NCBI RefSeq assembly: GCF_000381885.1
Contig: NZ_KB907214.1
Span: 62,001-126,000 of the forward strand
From: Actinomadura atramentaria DSM 43919
GTDB lineage: Bacteria; Actinomycetota; Actinomycetes; Streptosporangiales; Streptosporangiaceae
Direction of reading: 5' to 3'
Length of the DNA: 64,000 bases
Shown: positions 8,151-18,900 of the stretch, one piece after another
How positions within the stretch are numbered: position 1 is the first letter of the stretch
How the letters are laid out: each line of letters begins with the position of its first letter
Program-made: the position numbers and the translations under genes
Notes under the pieces: generated by a model
Databases searched by the model: none
What the model was told of the DNA's origin: nothing
What the model saw: the letters and a program-made list of their open reading frames with translations, nothing else

Positions 8151-9098
8151 ATGCAGCTCGACCACGAATTCACCGTTCCGATACCGGTGGATCGGGCCTG
8201 GTCGGTGCTCAGAGACGTTCCGGCGCTCGTTCCCAGCGTCCCCGGCGCGACGCTCGACTCCATCGACGGCGGCGCGTACGCCGGTCGGCTCCGGGTGAAG
8301 GCCGGGCCGATCACCGTCACTTTTCGCGGCACGATCCGCGTGGCGGTCGCCGACCCCGACGCGCGTACGTTCACGGTCGAGGCGGAGGGCCGGGAGGCGC
8401 GCGGCCCCGGCGCGGCGGCGGCGACGCTGCACGGCACCCTGGCCGAGGACGACGGCGCGACCCGGGTGAGCGTGCGGACCGACCTGCGTGTCACGGGCCG
8501 CCTCACCGAAGCGGGTTCCGACGCGCTCGCGGGTGTCGTCGCGCGCCTCATCGCGCGGTTCGCCAAGAACCTCACCGCCGACCTCGCGTCCCGTCCTGCC
8601 GACGACACCGGTGTTGTTCCCGATGCTGAACCCGAAACGGGTTCCGCGTTGGAGACCGGCCCCGCCCACGACGGCGTAACCGCGTCGGCTTCGGAGAGCA
8701 CGCCGGGAATCCACGCCGTCCCAGAACCCGGCATCGCCGCCGAACCGAAGATCGTCCCGGAACCCGAGGGCACGGAGCCGCCGCCGATCCCCGAGATCCG
8801 CGTCCCCGTCGAGGAGATCACGCCGAAACCGATCAGCGACCCGTTCCCCGACCCGGCCGCCGACGTCGGAACGGTCACCCCGCTCATCCCGCGCCAGCGG
8901 TCCACCGGGCCGGACGACCTGCCCACCCTGCTGTCCACGGTGGTGCCGCTGCGACCGGCGACCCATCACGACGACGCGGCGTCCCTGCCCCTGCCGGAAC
9001 CGACCGCGCCGTCGCTCACCCGCCGGGCCGCCCCCGCGCTCGCTGCCCTGCTCGCCCTTCTGGTGACGATCCGCCTGGTCCGACGCCACCGGTCCTGA
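8151..9098 (+). CDS. CoxG-like SRPBCC protein with C-terminal membrane anchor
   Basis: 315 residues. Residues 1-145 match the CoxG (carbon monoxide dehydrogenase subunit G) branch of the SRPBCC fold: MQLDHEFTVPIPVDRAWSVL, then VPGATLDSIDGG and VKAGPITVTFRG. A long low-complexity Pro/Glu-rich linker follows (about 150-285), and a hydrophobic helix near 292-308 ends in basic residues, predicting a tail-anchored protein facing the cytoplasm. CoxG proteins assist maturation or membrane attachment of molybdenum hydroxylases, but no cox genes are nearby, so the partner is unknown. ATG at 8151 follows AAGGACCGAAACG, a good ribosome-binding site. Confidence 0.8.
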   Translation: MQLDHEFTVPIPVDRAWSVLRDVPALVPSVPGATLDSIDGGAYAGRLRVKAGPITVTFRGTIRVAVADPDARTFTVEAEGREARGPGAAAATLHGTLAEDDGATRVSVRTDLRVTGRLTEAGSDALAGVVARLIARFAKNLTADLASRPADDTGVVPDAEPETGSALETGPAHDGVTASASESTPGIHAVPEPGIAAEPKIVPEPEGTEPPPIPEIRVPVEEITPKPISDPFPDPAADVGTVTPLIPRQRSTGPDDLPTLLSTVVPLRPATHHDDAASLPLPEPTAPSLTRRAAPALAALLALLVTIRLVRRHRS

Positions 9099-9621
9099 CC
9101 TGCCAGACGAATACGGACTGTTCGTCCGAATGTCCTAGGTTTCCAGCCGATCACCGCGCGAGTGGATGCCGGGCCGTTGGACCGACACGCCGCAGTCTGA
9201 GCTGCCGTCGGTCACCTGCCCGAACGCCCACGGTTCGGTGGATGTTCTGCGGCCTGACGTGCTGGACGAGCTTCCGGGCGAAGCTTGCGAGAACGGCGAG
9301 TCAGCCTCATGTGTGACGGCGAGCGTCGAACACCACGGCCACTGAGCTGCGGACCGGCGGCACCAGGCCGGTTGCATGTCGGTCGGACGACGGTGGCCGA
9401 CCCTCCGGTCATTTAGGTCGATCTCTCCACGGCTGATGGCGACCCGCCAGCCTCCTGGATCCTGCCCGCGCCAATCGCGGGAAGCCGTGGTCTCGCTCCG
9501 GCGAACGACACGCCGACCGCCGATCCGCCGGACGCCATGCGTCGGGCAAGACCGCTCCACGATCCGCTCATGAGCGGCGGCGCAGGTCGCGCGCGGGAGC
9601 GGCATCGCGTCCGCTTGTCCC
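9099..9621. other. Intergenic stretch, no gene supported
   Basis: About 520 bp between the CoxG-like gene and the first methyltransferase. Short open frames exist on both strands but none has a ribosome-binding site together with a plausible protein. The sequence is somewhat less GC-rich than its neighbours and may be decayed coding DNA. Confidence 0.4.
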
Positions 9622-10311
9622 GTGCAGACGATCGACACCCGCGCGCCGGCGGACGGCCACTGGTGGAGCCGGGCGCGGCGGGCCGTTCTGACCCGTGAGC
9701 TGCGGCGTCTCGGTGAACCCGCGCACGCCCTGGACATCGGCGCGAGCGACGGCGCGTACTCCCGCGTCCTCATCGCGCAGGGCTGGGACGTCACCGCGGT
9801 GGACGCCGACCCGGCGGCCGTCGCGCGCTGCCGCGCCTCGGGCGTGGACGCCTACGAGGCCGACGCCCGCTGGCTGCCGCTGCCGTCCGGCTCGTTCGAC
9901 CTCGCCGTCGCGTTCGGGACGTTCGCGCACGTGGACGACGACGGCCTCGCCGCGTGGGAGATGGCGCGCGTCCTGCGTCCGGGCGGCGTCGCGCTCGTGT
10001 CGGTCCCGTGCGACCTCGCGCTCTGGTCCGCGCACGACCTCACGCTCGGCCGCGTCCGCCGCTACACGCGCGACGCCCTGGCGCTGCTGGTCGCCGACGC
10101 CGGGCTCGTCCTCGACTTCGTCGTGAACCTGAACGTCCTGCTGCGCCCACTGGTCCGGCTGCGGCGGCACCGCGTCCACGGTTGGGAGACGCGATCCCGC
10201 CGCCCTTCGGTGAACCGCCTCCTGACGCTCACGCTCGCCGCCGAACGACGGCTTCCCCTCGGGACGTTGCCGGGAACGACTCTGGTCGCCCGCGCGCACC
10301 GGCCCGACTGA
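9622..10311 (+). CDS. Class I SAM-dependent methyltransferase
   Basis: 229 residues. Motif I ALDIGASDGAYS (about residues 36-47), the acidic residue at the end of strand 2 in TAVDADP (about 58-64), and a Methyltransf_11-type FGTFAHVDDDGLAAWEMARVL motif before RPGG show a Rossmann methyltransferase. The substrate is unknown. The only in-frame start after the upstream stop is GTG at 9622, and the ribosome-binding site is poor. The next gene is a diverged tandem paralogue sharing the N-terminal HWW motif and the C-terminal ERRLPLG motif. Confidence 0.8.
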   Translation: MQTIDTRAPADGHWWSRARRAVLTRELRRLGEPAHALDIGASDGAYSRVLIAQGWDVTAVDADPAAVARCRASGVDAYEADARWLPLPSGSFDLAVAFGTFAHVDDDGLAAWEMARVLRPGGVALVSVPCDLALWSAHDLTLGRVRRYTRDALALLVADAGLVLDFVVNLNVLLRPLVRLRRHRVHGWETRSRRPSVNRLLTLTLAAERRLPLGTLPGTTLVARAHRPD

Positions 10312-10400
10312 CCGGGCCGACGCCAAAGCCGCCCCAAGATCACGTAGCGGCGGCGCGGCACCTGGGCACCGCGTCACGCGAGGTCACCAAAGTGGGCGAC

Positions 10401-11030
10401 ATGGACACCATCGAGATCCAGCGGCCCGTCCGCGCCACCGCCGAACACTGGTGGCACCGTGAACGGCGGATGCTGCTCGCCCGCACGGCCGAGCGTTTCG
10501 TCGCGCGACGCGCCCTGCACCTCGGCGGGGCCTGCGACGCCCGTGTCCTCGCTGACCGGGGATGGGACGTCGTGGCGATCGACTCATCGGGCACGCGTGT
10601 GGATACCGCGCGCTGCGCCGGACTCGACGCCCGCCTCGGCGACCCTTGCGCCCTCCCCCTCGATGACGAGGAGTTCCACTTCGTATCCGCGCTGGACATC
10701 CTTCCCACCAAGAACGACCGGGCGGCTATCTCCGAGATCGCGCGCGTCCTGCTCCCCGACGGGATCGCTTTCCTGACGGTCTCCACTCGCCACCACGACC
10801 GCCGCTCCATCACAGCACTCGCGCGGAGCGTGGGTCTTCGTGTGGAGCGCGTGCGCTACCGGAACGTTCTGCTGGGCGGTGCGCTCCGCCGTCGTCCCGG
10901 TCTCCTGACCAAAGCGCTCCCCACCCACATCAACCGGAGGATCGCGCACCTCAGCGCGCTTGAACGACGTCTCCCGCTCGGAGCCGTTCCCGGCGGCACA
11001 CTCGTGGCGCTGGTCCGCAAGCCGCTCTGA
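10401..11030 (+). CDS. Methyltransferase-like paralogue with degenerate SAM-binding loop
   Basis: 209 residues, clearly related to the preceding methyltransferase (HWWHRERRMLLAR near the N terminus and ERRLPLGAVPGGTLVAL near the C terminus). The glycine loop has changed from LDIGASDGA to LHLGGACDA (about residues 40-46), and the motif after strand 4 reads SALDILPTKNDR. AdoMet binding may therefore be weak or lost. ATG at 10401 was chosen; a GTG three codons upstream is possible. This looks like a tandem duplication followed by divergence. Confidence 0.65.
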   Translation: MDTIEIQRPVRATAEHWWHRERRMLLARTAERFVARRALHLGGACDARVLADRGWDVVAIDSSGTRVDTARCAGLDARLGDPCALPLDDEEFHFVSALDILPTKNDRAAISEIARVLLPDGIAFLTVSTRHHDRRSITALARSVGLRVERVRYRNVLLGGALRRRPGLLTKALPTHINRRIAHLSALERRLPLGAVPGGTLVALVRKPL

Positions 11031-11155
11031 TCGTCCCGTCCGGCAACTCAGCAGAGCCGCCAGCTCCACCGAACGCGCAGGGGTCATCCAACGCACAGGC
11101 CGAACCGCCAACAAGCTGCAGAAACACAACCCGGCGTCCACGTCGGGACGGGAGG

Positions 11156-11164
11156 TTATCCACA
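11156..11164 (+). other. Single DnaA-box-like 9-mer
   Basis: TTATCCACA matches the classical DnaA box TTATNCACA exactly. It stands alone in a 218-bp intergenic region, so an origin is not implied; it may titrate DnaA or be chance. Confidence 0.3.
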
Positions 11165-11248
11165 GGGTTGACGCGTGGGTGCGGCAGGTCTTCGGGTCTG
11201 GGTCTACTCAAGGTCCCAGCCCGACGACCCGGAAGGGAACCACCGCTC

Positions 11249-11818
11249 ATGCGTGGAGACAGCATCGAAGTCCTGGCCATCGGCGACGGCGGCCGCACCG
11301 AGCACTTCACCCTGCGAGCCGAGCGCATCGGCCGCCGCGTCGAGACCGTCACCCACGACGGCATCACCGAGATCAGGGAGGTCAACCGCAACGGTCTCGT
11401 CCTGCGCAGCGTCGAGTACCCCACCGCCCAGGTCCTCCGTCTGGTCCGCTACTCGCACCGGAACGGAACTCCCACACCCATCGACATCCGGCCCACCAAC
11501 GCCGAGCCGAACCCCGCAGACCACGCGCCCGCGAAAATGGCCGCCGCCGTACCGATCGCCGCTGGCAGGAGGGCGATGAAGTCCGTGCCGACCGCGCACA
11601 GCCCCGCCGACTCGGCACCGACGAGGCCCAGGCTCATGAGTCTCGGTCCGCTCATGGGCACCGGGTGGAGCCCGTACCGCAACACCACCGTGCTCACGAT
11701 GGACGGCACGAACGTCCCGCTGCCCCGGTCTGACGGCGAGAAGCCGAGCCGGAAACGCGGCGCCTCGAAAAACGGGCCGCAGGCCGACAGCGGTAAGCCG
11801 AAGCGGAAGCGCAAATGA
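11249..11818 (+). CDS. Hypothetical protein
   Basis: 189 residues, no family recognised. The N-terminal 80 residues alternate charged and hydrophobic residues in a beta-rich pattern (IEVLAIGDGGRTEHFTLRAE); the middle is Ala/Pro-rich, and the C terminus is strongly basic (GKPKRKRK), suggesting nucleic-acid or surface binding. ATG at 11249 is preceded by GGAAGGGA with a slightly long spacing. The gene stands alone between the methyltransferase pair and a truncated TetR gene. Confidence 0.55.
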   Translation: MRGDSIEVLAIGDGGRTEHFTLRAERIGRRVETVTHDGITEIREVNRNGLVLRSVEYPTAQVLRLVRYSHRNGTPTPIDIRPTNAEPNPADHAPAKMAAAVPIAAGRRAMKSVPTAHSPADSAPTRPRLMSLGPLMGTGWSPYRNTTVLTMDGTNVPLPRSDGEKPSRKRGASKNGPQADSGKPKRKRK

Positions 11819-11935
11819 CGGTGCTTGATCAGCTCACAAATACAGCGGCGCAGGCCGACTGCAACGCCGATGCCGACGGAACATGCAACTACATGTTCGC
11901 GCCCGATCAATCAGCAGGAACTCGTGACCGAGACG

Positions 11936-12433
11936 ATGGGACGTCGTGAACGCACGAAGGCCGCGACCCGCCAGGCAATCGCGGATGCGGCCTTCAGGCT
12001 CTTCACCGAGCGCGGCTACGACGTGGTTAATGTCCGGGACGAGGCCGACGTATCCGCAACGATGCTCTTCAAGCACTTTTCGAACGGCAAGGAAGCCCCG
12101 CTGTTCGACGAAAACGCCGATGTGGAGGCGAAGCTCGTCGGAGCCGTCCGGAATCGTCCCGCCGGACGGTCCGTCCTCAACCCGCTCCGCCTCCACATGC
12201 CGGATCCGCGCCGGGACGATCCCGACGCGGCCGCCGCACGGATCGTCACGCCGCTCGAAGACGGCTGGAGCGCGGCGGCCGCCGACCGCACCGGGGACCG
12301 CGTCAGGCCGGCAGGTCGAGGCCCACGCGGGTCGGCAGGACGCGCTCGAGGACGCGCGCCGCGGCGTTGCCGTCGTCGGCCGGGCAGAAGCGCGCGCGGA
12401 ATCCCGCGTACGCCAGCGCGTGCCGGTTCGTGA
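11936..12433 (+). pseudogene. TetR-family regulator, C-terminally truncated
   Basis: The first 120 or so residues are a good TetR protein: RTKAATRQAIADAAFRLFTE, then the helix-turn-helix ending in MLFKHFSN and the start of a ligand domain (RPAGRSVLNPLRLH). From about base 12300 the frame runs antisense into the 3' end of the teichoic-acid gene and becomes Arg/Pro-rich non-protein. The ligand-binding domain is thus missing its C-terminal half, so this is a truncated gene, or a DNA-binding fragment. An alternative GTG start at 11924 has AGGAA close upstream. Confidence 0.6.
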
Positions 12434-15400
12434 CGTCCTCAACGTCGCCCAGCGCCTCGATGACCTCGTCGCTGGTGCGCAGCAGCGGACCGGGCGCCAT
12501 CGACTCGAAGTCGAAGTAGAAGCCGCGGACGTGGTCGCGATAACGCTCCAGGTCGTAGGTGAAGAAGAGCATCGGCTTGCCCGTCACCGCGAAATCGAAC
12601 ATCGACGAAGAGTAGTCCGTCACGAAGACATCGGTGATCAGGTACAGCTCCGCGATATCCGGGTAGTCCGACACGTCGATGACGAACGGGTTCTCCCCCG
12701 GCTTCGGCTTGTCCGTGACGAGATAATGCGTGCGCAGCAGGAGCACGTAATCGTCGCCGAGCGCCTTCGCGGCGCGCTCCAGATCGAGTTCGAGCTGGAA
12801 CGCCCGCTTGCCCACCGCGAAGTGGAAGTCGTCCCGCCAGGTCGGCGCGTACATCACGACGCGCTTGCCGCGCGGGATTCCCAGGCGCTCGCGGACGCGC
12901 AGCCCGAGCGCGTGCCGCTCCGGCCTGTTGAGCAGGTCGTTGCGTGGATAGCCGGCGTCGAGGACCGGCCCGTCGTAGCGGAAAGCGCTCCGCAGGAACG
13001 GCACGACGTACGGGCTCTGCGCGAGCAGCAGATCCCACTGGGGGACGTCCTGGGTCATCCAGTCCGCGCCCTCGGTCCGCTTGTACGGCATTTCCCGCAG
13101 GTCGTAGCCGACTTTCTTCAGCGGCGTCCCGTGCCAGCACTGGACGTAGGTCTGGCCCTCACGCTTGTCGAACCATTCGGGCTGCCGCCAGTTGCCGACG
13201 ATCAGCTTCGCGCGGGCCAGCGCCTCATAGTGCTCGCGGCTGCCGGCGAGAACCGTGCGCGCGCCGTCCGGCTGGGGGAACTGGCCGTCCGCGGTGACCC
13301 AGACGCAGTCCATCCCGGTGCCCGTCCGACGCAGTTCGTCGAAGACGCCGCGCGGGTTGTCGGAGCACTGGCGGCCGTTGAACGCGTCGAACACGGCCAG
13401 GTCCAGGAGCGGCCGGGTGCGGTAGCGCGGATAGTCGGCGGTGCGCAGCCGCGACTGCGCGTACCCGCCGCGTTCGGCGTGCGGCAGGCCTTGGCGGATG
13501 CGGAGCTGCAGCGCGTCGTCCTTGGCGGCGTGCGGTTCGACCTCGTGGAAGCCGACGATCCGGGGCGCGGGCAGGCCCGCCGCGGCGTCGCGCGCGACGG
13601 CGACCGGCAGTTCGGTATGCGCGGCCGGGCACACGACGTTCCACTTGCCCCGGCCGAGCGGCATCTCGACCCCGAAACGCGACATCCGCGACGGCGCGAA
13701 GACCGCCGTGAACGCATCGCCCTTCCACGAGACGGGAACCGAGTACTGCTGGCCGGAGCGTTCCCTGCGCAGTAAGAACTCGGTCGGCCGCGCCGCTCCG
13801 GCGCACGTGCCGGACAGCGTCAGCCGGTCGCTGGAGTCCCAGCGGACGCGGGTGACGACGGGCGCGGACGGCCGGACGACGACGCACAGGTCGCCGGTAC
13901 GGGTCCGCGTGACGACGGCCTCGGCGCTCTCCCGCCCCGGCACGGGGTGGCAGGCGTCGGCGGCCCCGTCGGACGCGTCCACGTGCAGCGGCGACCCGTC
14001 CGCGAGCGCCAGCGTCCACGTCGCGCCGGGCGATCCGGCGGGCAGCACCCGGTCGGGCGCGAGGTCCCGGAGCGGCAGCCGCGCCCAGAACGAGACGCCG
14101 CCGCCGGGCAGCGCGCCGACCTCCAAGTTCGCCTTGAGCTTCGCGCCGGGGCCGGACCGGGCGACCAGCACGGCCCCCTCCGCGGGCGCGTGGGCGAGGA
14201 CGCCCTCGATCTCCAGCGCGTCGGCGACGCGGCGGTGCGCGGTGACGAGCGCGCTCGGCCGCCGCACGCGGAGCCGGAAGCCGCCCGCCCCGATCGCCCA
14301 GACGCGTGATCCGTCCGGGAGGGCCGCCGGGACCGGCCAGCGGTGCCGCGCCGAGCGCGGTCCGGCGACGCCGACGCGGCGGCGCACGCCGCGCGCCGAC
14401 ACCTCCGCGACGAGCCGCCAGTCGATCTGGCGGCGCCGGCCGAGGACCTTGAGGTCGACGGGGTCGATCTCGGCGACGAAGCCCGTCCCGTCGCAGGAGA
14501 CGGCCGACTGGCCGGACGCGGCGGTGACGTCGGGCCTGGTCACGCGGACGGCGTGAACGCGGCGCAGCCCGAGCTTGTCCTCGGCGAGCAGCCACAGCCG
14601 CAGCCGCATGTCGTCGGGCGCGGCCGCGCCCACACGCGCGACGTAGGCGTGCCCCTCGACGCGCAGCCGCCCGTCCGTCCACGCGACGGAGTCGACGCGG
14701 GCGACGGCCTTCATCTCGTCGGTGACGTCGTAGAGGTCGCACGGCAGGTCGCGGTCGGCGTCGTCGAAGAACGGGTACTCGGCGTACCACCGGGGGCGCA
14801 GGCCGCCGCGCCGCACGAAGGCCGCGCGCTTCGGGCCGCCGAGCCGGACGAACGCGAGGACGTCGAGGAGGTCGTCCAGCCGCTGGTGTTCGAGCAGGTG
14901 GAGCTGGAGCCGCAGCAGGGCGGGGAGCTTCGCGCGCACGCCCGGCCCGGCGCTGCGGACGGCCTCCGCGCCGAGCTCCATGAGGGCGGCGCGGTCCTCG
15001 TCGGCGGTGCGCGGCAGTCCTTCGAGCAGCACGCGGACGTCGACGTCGATCAGCGAGTGCTCGTCGAAGGCGGGCAGCAGCGCGGGCGCGCGCCGCGCGA
15101 CGCGCTCGCGCAGGGCGAGGGCCACGCCGATGCGCTGCGCGTAGTTGTCCCGGTCGAAGCGGGCCTCGGTGATCGACCCGGTCCGCTTGCGCCACCGGTA
15201 GACGACGTCGTCGAGCACGTCCACCGAGGTCGCGGCGAGATGCGCGCCGAGCGCGACCGGGACGTCCTCGTAGAAGCCGTCCGGGAACTCGAAGTCGTGC
15301 TCGTTCCAGAACGAGCGGCGGAACATCTTGTTCCAGACGCAGCGGTCGCGGACCAGGAGGGGCCGGTCGGCGATGCGGACGCCCGCCGCGGGACGGCTGA

Positions 15401-15809
15401 AGACGCCGTCGTGCATCCACGACCGCCACGCGCGGTCGCCGTCGATCCGCTCCACGCCGCCGGTGGCGAGGTCGGAGCCGCTGCGCTCCAGCGAGCCGAG
15501 CATGCGGCGGTACGCCTGCGGGGGGACGACGTCGTCGGCGTCGGCGAACGCCAGGTAGCGGCCGGTGGCGCGGCGGACTCCGGCGTTGCGGGCCGGACCG
15601 GGGCCGCGGTGCTGCTCGTGGACGACCCGGAACCGGTCGTCGGCGCCGGCGAACGCCCGCGCGACCGCACCTGATCCGTCGGTGGACCCGTCGTCCACCA
15701 CGATCACTTCGAGGTCGCGCAGGGTCTGGCCCGCGAGCGAGTCCAGGCACGCGGGGAGATGTTCCACGACGTTGTGCGCGGGCACGACGACGCTGAGTTT
15801 GGGGGACAT
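12303..15809 (-). CDS. Bifunctional GT2 / CDP-glycerol glycerophosphotransferase (teichoic-acid type polymerase)
   Basis: 1168 residues. Residues 1-230 are a family 2 glycosyltransferase with KLSVVVPAHN (4-13), VDDGSTDG (38-45) and the DXD-type ADADDVV (88-94). Residues about 330-780 are beta-rich and repetitive. Residues about 800-1150 are a TagB/TagF CDP-glycerophosphotransferase: CWHGTPLKK near 890, YAPTWRDDF near 985 and VTDYSSSMFDFAVTGKP near 1065. Such fusions build poly(polyolphosphate) wall polymers on the cytoplasmic face of the membrane. ATG is preceded by GGGAGG with 7 bp spacing. The next gene upstream on the same strand is a close paralogue. The 3' end overlaps the truncated TetR frame. 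Confidence 0.9.
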   Translation of the reverse strand: MSPKLSVVVPAHNVVEHLPACLDSLAGQTLRDLEVIVVDDGSTDGSGAVARAFAGADDRFRVVHEQHRGPGPARNAGVRRATGRYLAFADADDVVPPQAYRRMLGSLERSGSDLATGGVERIDGDRAWRSWMHDGVFSRPAAGVRIADRPLLVRDRCVWNKMFRRSFWNEHDFEFPDGFYEDVPVALGAHLAATSVDVLDDVVYRWRKRTGSITEARFDRDNYAQRIGVALALRERVARRAPALLPAFDEHSLIDVDVRVLLEGLPRTADEDRAALMELGAEAVRSAGPGVRAKLPALLRLQLHLLEHQRLDDLLDVLAFVRLGGPKRAAFVRRGGLRPRWYAEYPFFDDADRDLPCDLYDVTDEMKAVARVDSVAWTDGRLRVEGHAYVARVGAAAPDDMRLRLWLLAEDKLGLRRVHAVRVTRPDVTAASGQSAVSCDGTGFVAEIDPVDLKVLGRRRQIDWRLVAEVSARGVRRRVGVAGPRSARHRWPVPAALPDGSRVWAIGAGGFRLRVRRPSALVTAHRRVADALEIEGVLAHAPAEGAVLVARSGPGAKLKANLEVGALPGGGVSFWARLPLRDLAPDRVLPAGSPGATWTLALADGSPLHVDASDGAADACHPVPGRESAEAVVTRTRTGDLCVVVRPSAPVVTRVRWDSSDRLTLSGTCAGAARPTEFLLRRERSGQQYSVPVSWKGDAFTAVFAPSRMSRFGVEMPLGRGKWNVVCPAAHTELPVAVARDAAAGLPAPRIVGFHEVEPHAAKDDALQLRIRQGLPHAERGGYAQSRLRTADYPRYRTRPLLDLAVFDAFNGRQCSDNPRGVFDELRRTGTGMDCVWVTADGQFPQPDGARTVLAGSREHYEALARAKLIVGNWRQPEWFDKREGQTYVQCWHGTPLKKVGYDLREMPYKRTEGADWMTQDVPQWDLLLAQSPYVVPFLRSAFRYDGPVLDAGYPRNDLLNRPERHALGLRVRERLGIPRGKRVVMYAPTWRDDFHFAVGKRAFQLELDLERAAKALGDDYVLLLRTHYLVTDKPKPGENPFVIDVSDYPDIAELYLITDVFVTDYSSSMFDFAVTGKPMLFFTYDLERYRDHVRGFYFDFESMAPGPLLRTSDEVIEALGDVEDVTNRHALAYAGFRARFCPADDGNAAARVLERVLPTRVGLDLPA

Positions 15810-15965
15810 GTCGCAACCTCCCGTCAGGCCGCCGTGGCGGGGGAACTCGGCGGCGCCCCCGATGCTAACGCGCGGTGATCTGACGGGTGCTGATTGCGAT
15901 GAAATCGCGGTCGGCCCTGCGTTCGCCCACGTCCCGCCGCGGGTGTTCGCGCGGCGGGAGCGGAC

Positions 15966-18900
15966 TCAGCGCTCGCCGAGGGCCCGGTCGAGGACGCGGT
16001 CGCCCGCGTGGCCGTCGTCGTGGGGGCAGTACTTCTCCCGGAACGCCGCATAGGCGACGGCGTAGCGGGCCGACACGTCCGGCAGTTCCCTCAGCGCCTG
16101 CAGGACCTCGTCGCTGGTACGCAGCAGCGGGCCGGGCGATTCCGCCTCGAAGTCGAAGTAGAATCCGCGGACGTGGTCGCGGTACCGGTCGAGGTCGTAG
16201 GTGTAGAAGAGCATCGGCTTGCCGGTGACCGCGAAGTCGAACATCGAGGACGAGTAATCCGTGATGAACACATCGGTCGTCAGATACAGCTCCGCGATAT
16301 CCGGATAGTCCGAGACATCGATCACGAACGGGTTCTCGCCCTGCCGCGGCTTGTCCGTGACGAGGTAGTGCGTGCGCAGGAGCAGAACGTGGTCGTCGCC
16401 CAGCTCCGCACCGAGGCGGTCCAGATCGAGCTGCAGCTCGAAGGCCCGGGTACCGACCGCGAAATGGAAGTCGTCGCGCCAGGTCGGCGCGTACATGATG
16501 ACCTTCTTGCCGGGCGGGATGCCGAGGCGGCGCCGAACGTCGATCTCCAGCGTGTGCCGTTCCGGCTGGTTGAGGAGGTCGTCGCGCGGATATCCCGTCT
16601 CGATGATCTCGCCCTCGTACCGGAAAGCGCTACGGAAGAGCGGCGTGGAGAACGCGTTCTGGGCGACGAGGAAGTTCCACTGCGGAACCTCCTTCTCCAT
16701 CCACTGGACGCCCTCGGTGCGCTTATAGGGCATTTCCTTGAGGTCGTAGCCGATCTTCTTGAGCGGCGTCCCGTGCCAGCACTGGACGTAGATCTGGTCG
16801 GGGCGCTTCTCGAACCATTCGGGTTGCCGCCAGTTGCCGACGATCAGCTTCGCGCGGCCCAGCGCCTCATAGTGCTCGCGGCTACCCGACAGTACCGTCC
16901 GCGCGCCGTCGAGATGGGGGAACTGGCCGTCCCTCGTCACCCAGACGCATTCCATTTCCGGGTCGCGGCGGCGCAGCGCGTTGAAGACGCCGCGCGGGTT
17001 GTCCGACATCTGCCGCCCGTCGAACGCGTCGAACAGCGCGAGGTTCAGCAGGGGCTGCGTCCGGAACCGCGGATACTCGACGGTCTGGAGCATCCGCTGC
17101 GCGTAACCCCCGGCGTCCTCGGGACGGTGGGCCGCGCGGACGCGGAGCTGGAGTTCCTCGACGCGCGTCGAGTGGATCTCGATCGAGTGGAAGCCGCTGA
17201 CGTGCGGCTCCGGGAGCGAACGCATGGCACGGCGCTCGACGAGCACCGGGATTTCGCGTTCGCCCGTACGCATCCGCACATTCCAATTGCCGCGGCCGAG
17301 CGCGGTGAGCAGCCCGAACTGCGGCATGCCGCGCGGGGAGAAGGCCGCGGTGAACCGGTCCCCATCCCAGTCGAGATCGACGAGGTGCTCCTGGCTCGAC
17401 CGGTTCCGGCGCAGGACGATTGTCTGCGGCCGCCGCGCCTCGCCGCCGGCCCAGTCGCCGCCGAGCACGAGCCGGTCGTCGTCCTCCCACACGGCGCTGG
17501 TGACCATCGGCAGCGCGGGCCGGGAGTAGCCGGAGATGTGGTCGAATCGCGTGCGGCTGACCGCGAACTCGACGCCCTCACGGCCGGGGATCGTGTAGCG
17601 GGCGTCGGCGGCGTCCGGCCCGTCGTGCAGCAGCAGCTTGGTCCCGTCGCTCAGTTCGAGCGTCCAGGAGGCGCCGACGCCCGCCTCCCACGTCGGGAGC
17701 TGCGCGTCCACCGCATCGGGCGCGACCGCCTTCTCGCCGCCGAGTTCGGCGAGCGGCACGCGGGTGCGGAAGCGGAGACGTCCGCCGTCCTCCCCGCTGA
17801 TCTCCAGGGGCGCCTTGATTTTCACGCCGTGACGCGGGAGCGCCGCGACGAACCTGGTCTTCGGGTCGGGCCGCTGCGCGAGCGTGCCGATGAACTCCAG
17901 GTCGTCGCCGACGCGGTGGTGCTCCAGGACGACCGCGCCGGGCACGCGGGCGCGCAGCCGCAGCCAGCGCGAGGCGATCACCTGGCAGTAGACGCCGTCG
18001 GCCAGCTCGCGCTGCAGCGGCCAGCGCTGCCTTGCCGAACGCGGGATGCCAAGGTTTCGCCGCCGTTTGACGCCCTGCGCGTTGATCTCGACGACGAGCC
18101 GCCAGTCGACGTCGCGGCGACGGCCCAGGACTTTCAGCGACGCGGGGTCCACTTCGGTGACGAACCCGGACCATTCACAGGAGACGGATGACTGCTTGGC
18201 GTTCGCGGTGACGTCGGGGCGGCGGACGCGCTCCACGGACAGCTTGCGAAAGCCGATCTTGTCGTCGGCGACGAGCCAGAGTCGGAGCTTCAGGTCGCTC
18301 TGCTCGGAGGCGTCGACGCCGCCGATGTACGCGTGGCCCTCGATGCGCAGCCGGTCCCCCGCCCACTCGAAGGAGTCCACGTGGGCGACGGCCTCCAGCT
18401 CGTCGGTGACGTCGTAGAGGTCGGCCGGGAAACCGGTGGCGGGGTCGTCGAAGTAGGGGTATTCCGCGAACCAGCGGGAGCGAAGGCCGCGCTTGACGTA
18501 GCGGACGGACTTCGGCCGCCCGAGCCGAATGAAGGCGAGGACTTCCAGCAGCTCGTCCAGCCGGCCGTGCTCCAGCATGTAGAGCTGGAGCCGCAGCAGC
18601 GCGGGCAGTCTGCGCCGGACGTCGGCCGAGGCGGTGCGGACGGCGCGGGCGCCGATCTCCATCAGCGCCGGGCGGTCCTCGTCGGAGGCGCGGGGCAGTC
18701 CTTCGAGCAGAACGCGGACGTCGACGTCGATCAGCGAGTGCTCGTCGAACGCGGCGACCACCTCGGGGCCGGCGGCGGCGATGCGCTCGCGCAGCGCGAC
18801 GGAGACGTCCACGCGCTGGGCGAAGTTCTCGCGGTCGAACCGGGCGTCGGTGATCGAGCCGGAGCGCTTCCGCCAGTAGTAGACGACCTCGTCGATGACG

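Noticed and set aside
9135-9794. Minus-strand frame overlapping the first methyltransferase start
   Set aside because: No family resemblance, and it overlaps a supported gene; treated as noncoding.
11156-11164. Replication origin at the single DnaA-box-like 9-mer
   Set aside because: Only one box, no cluster and no dnaA/dnaN neighbourhood.
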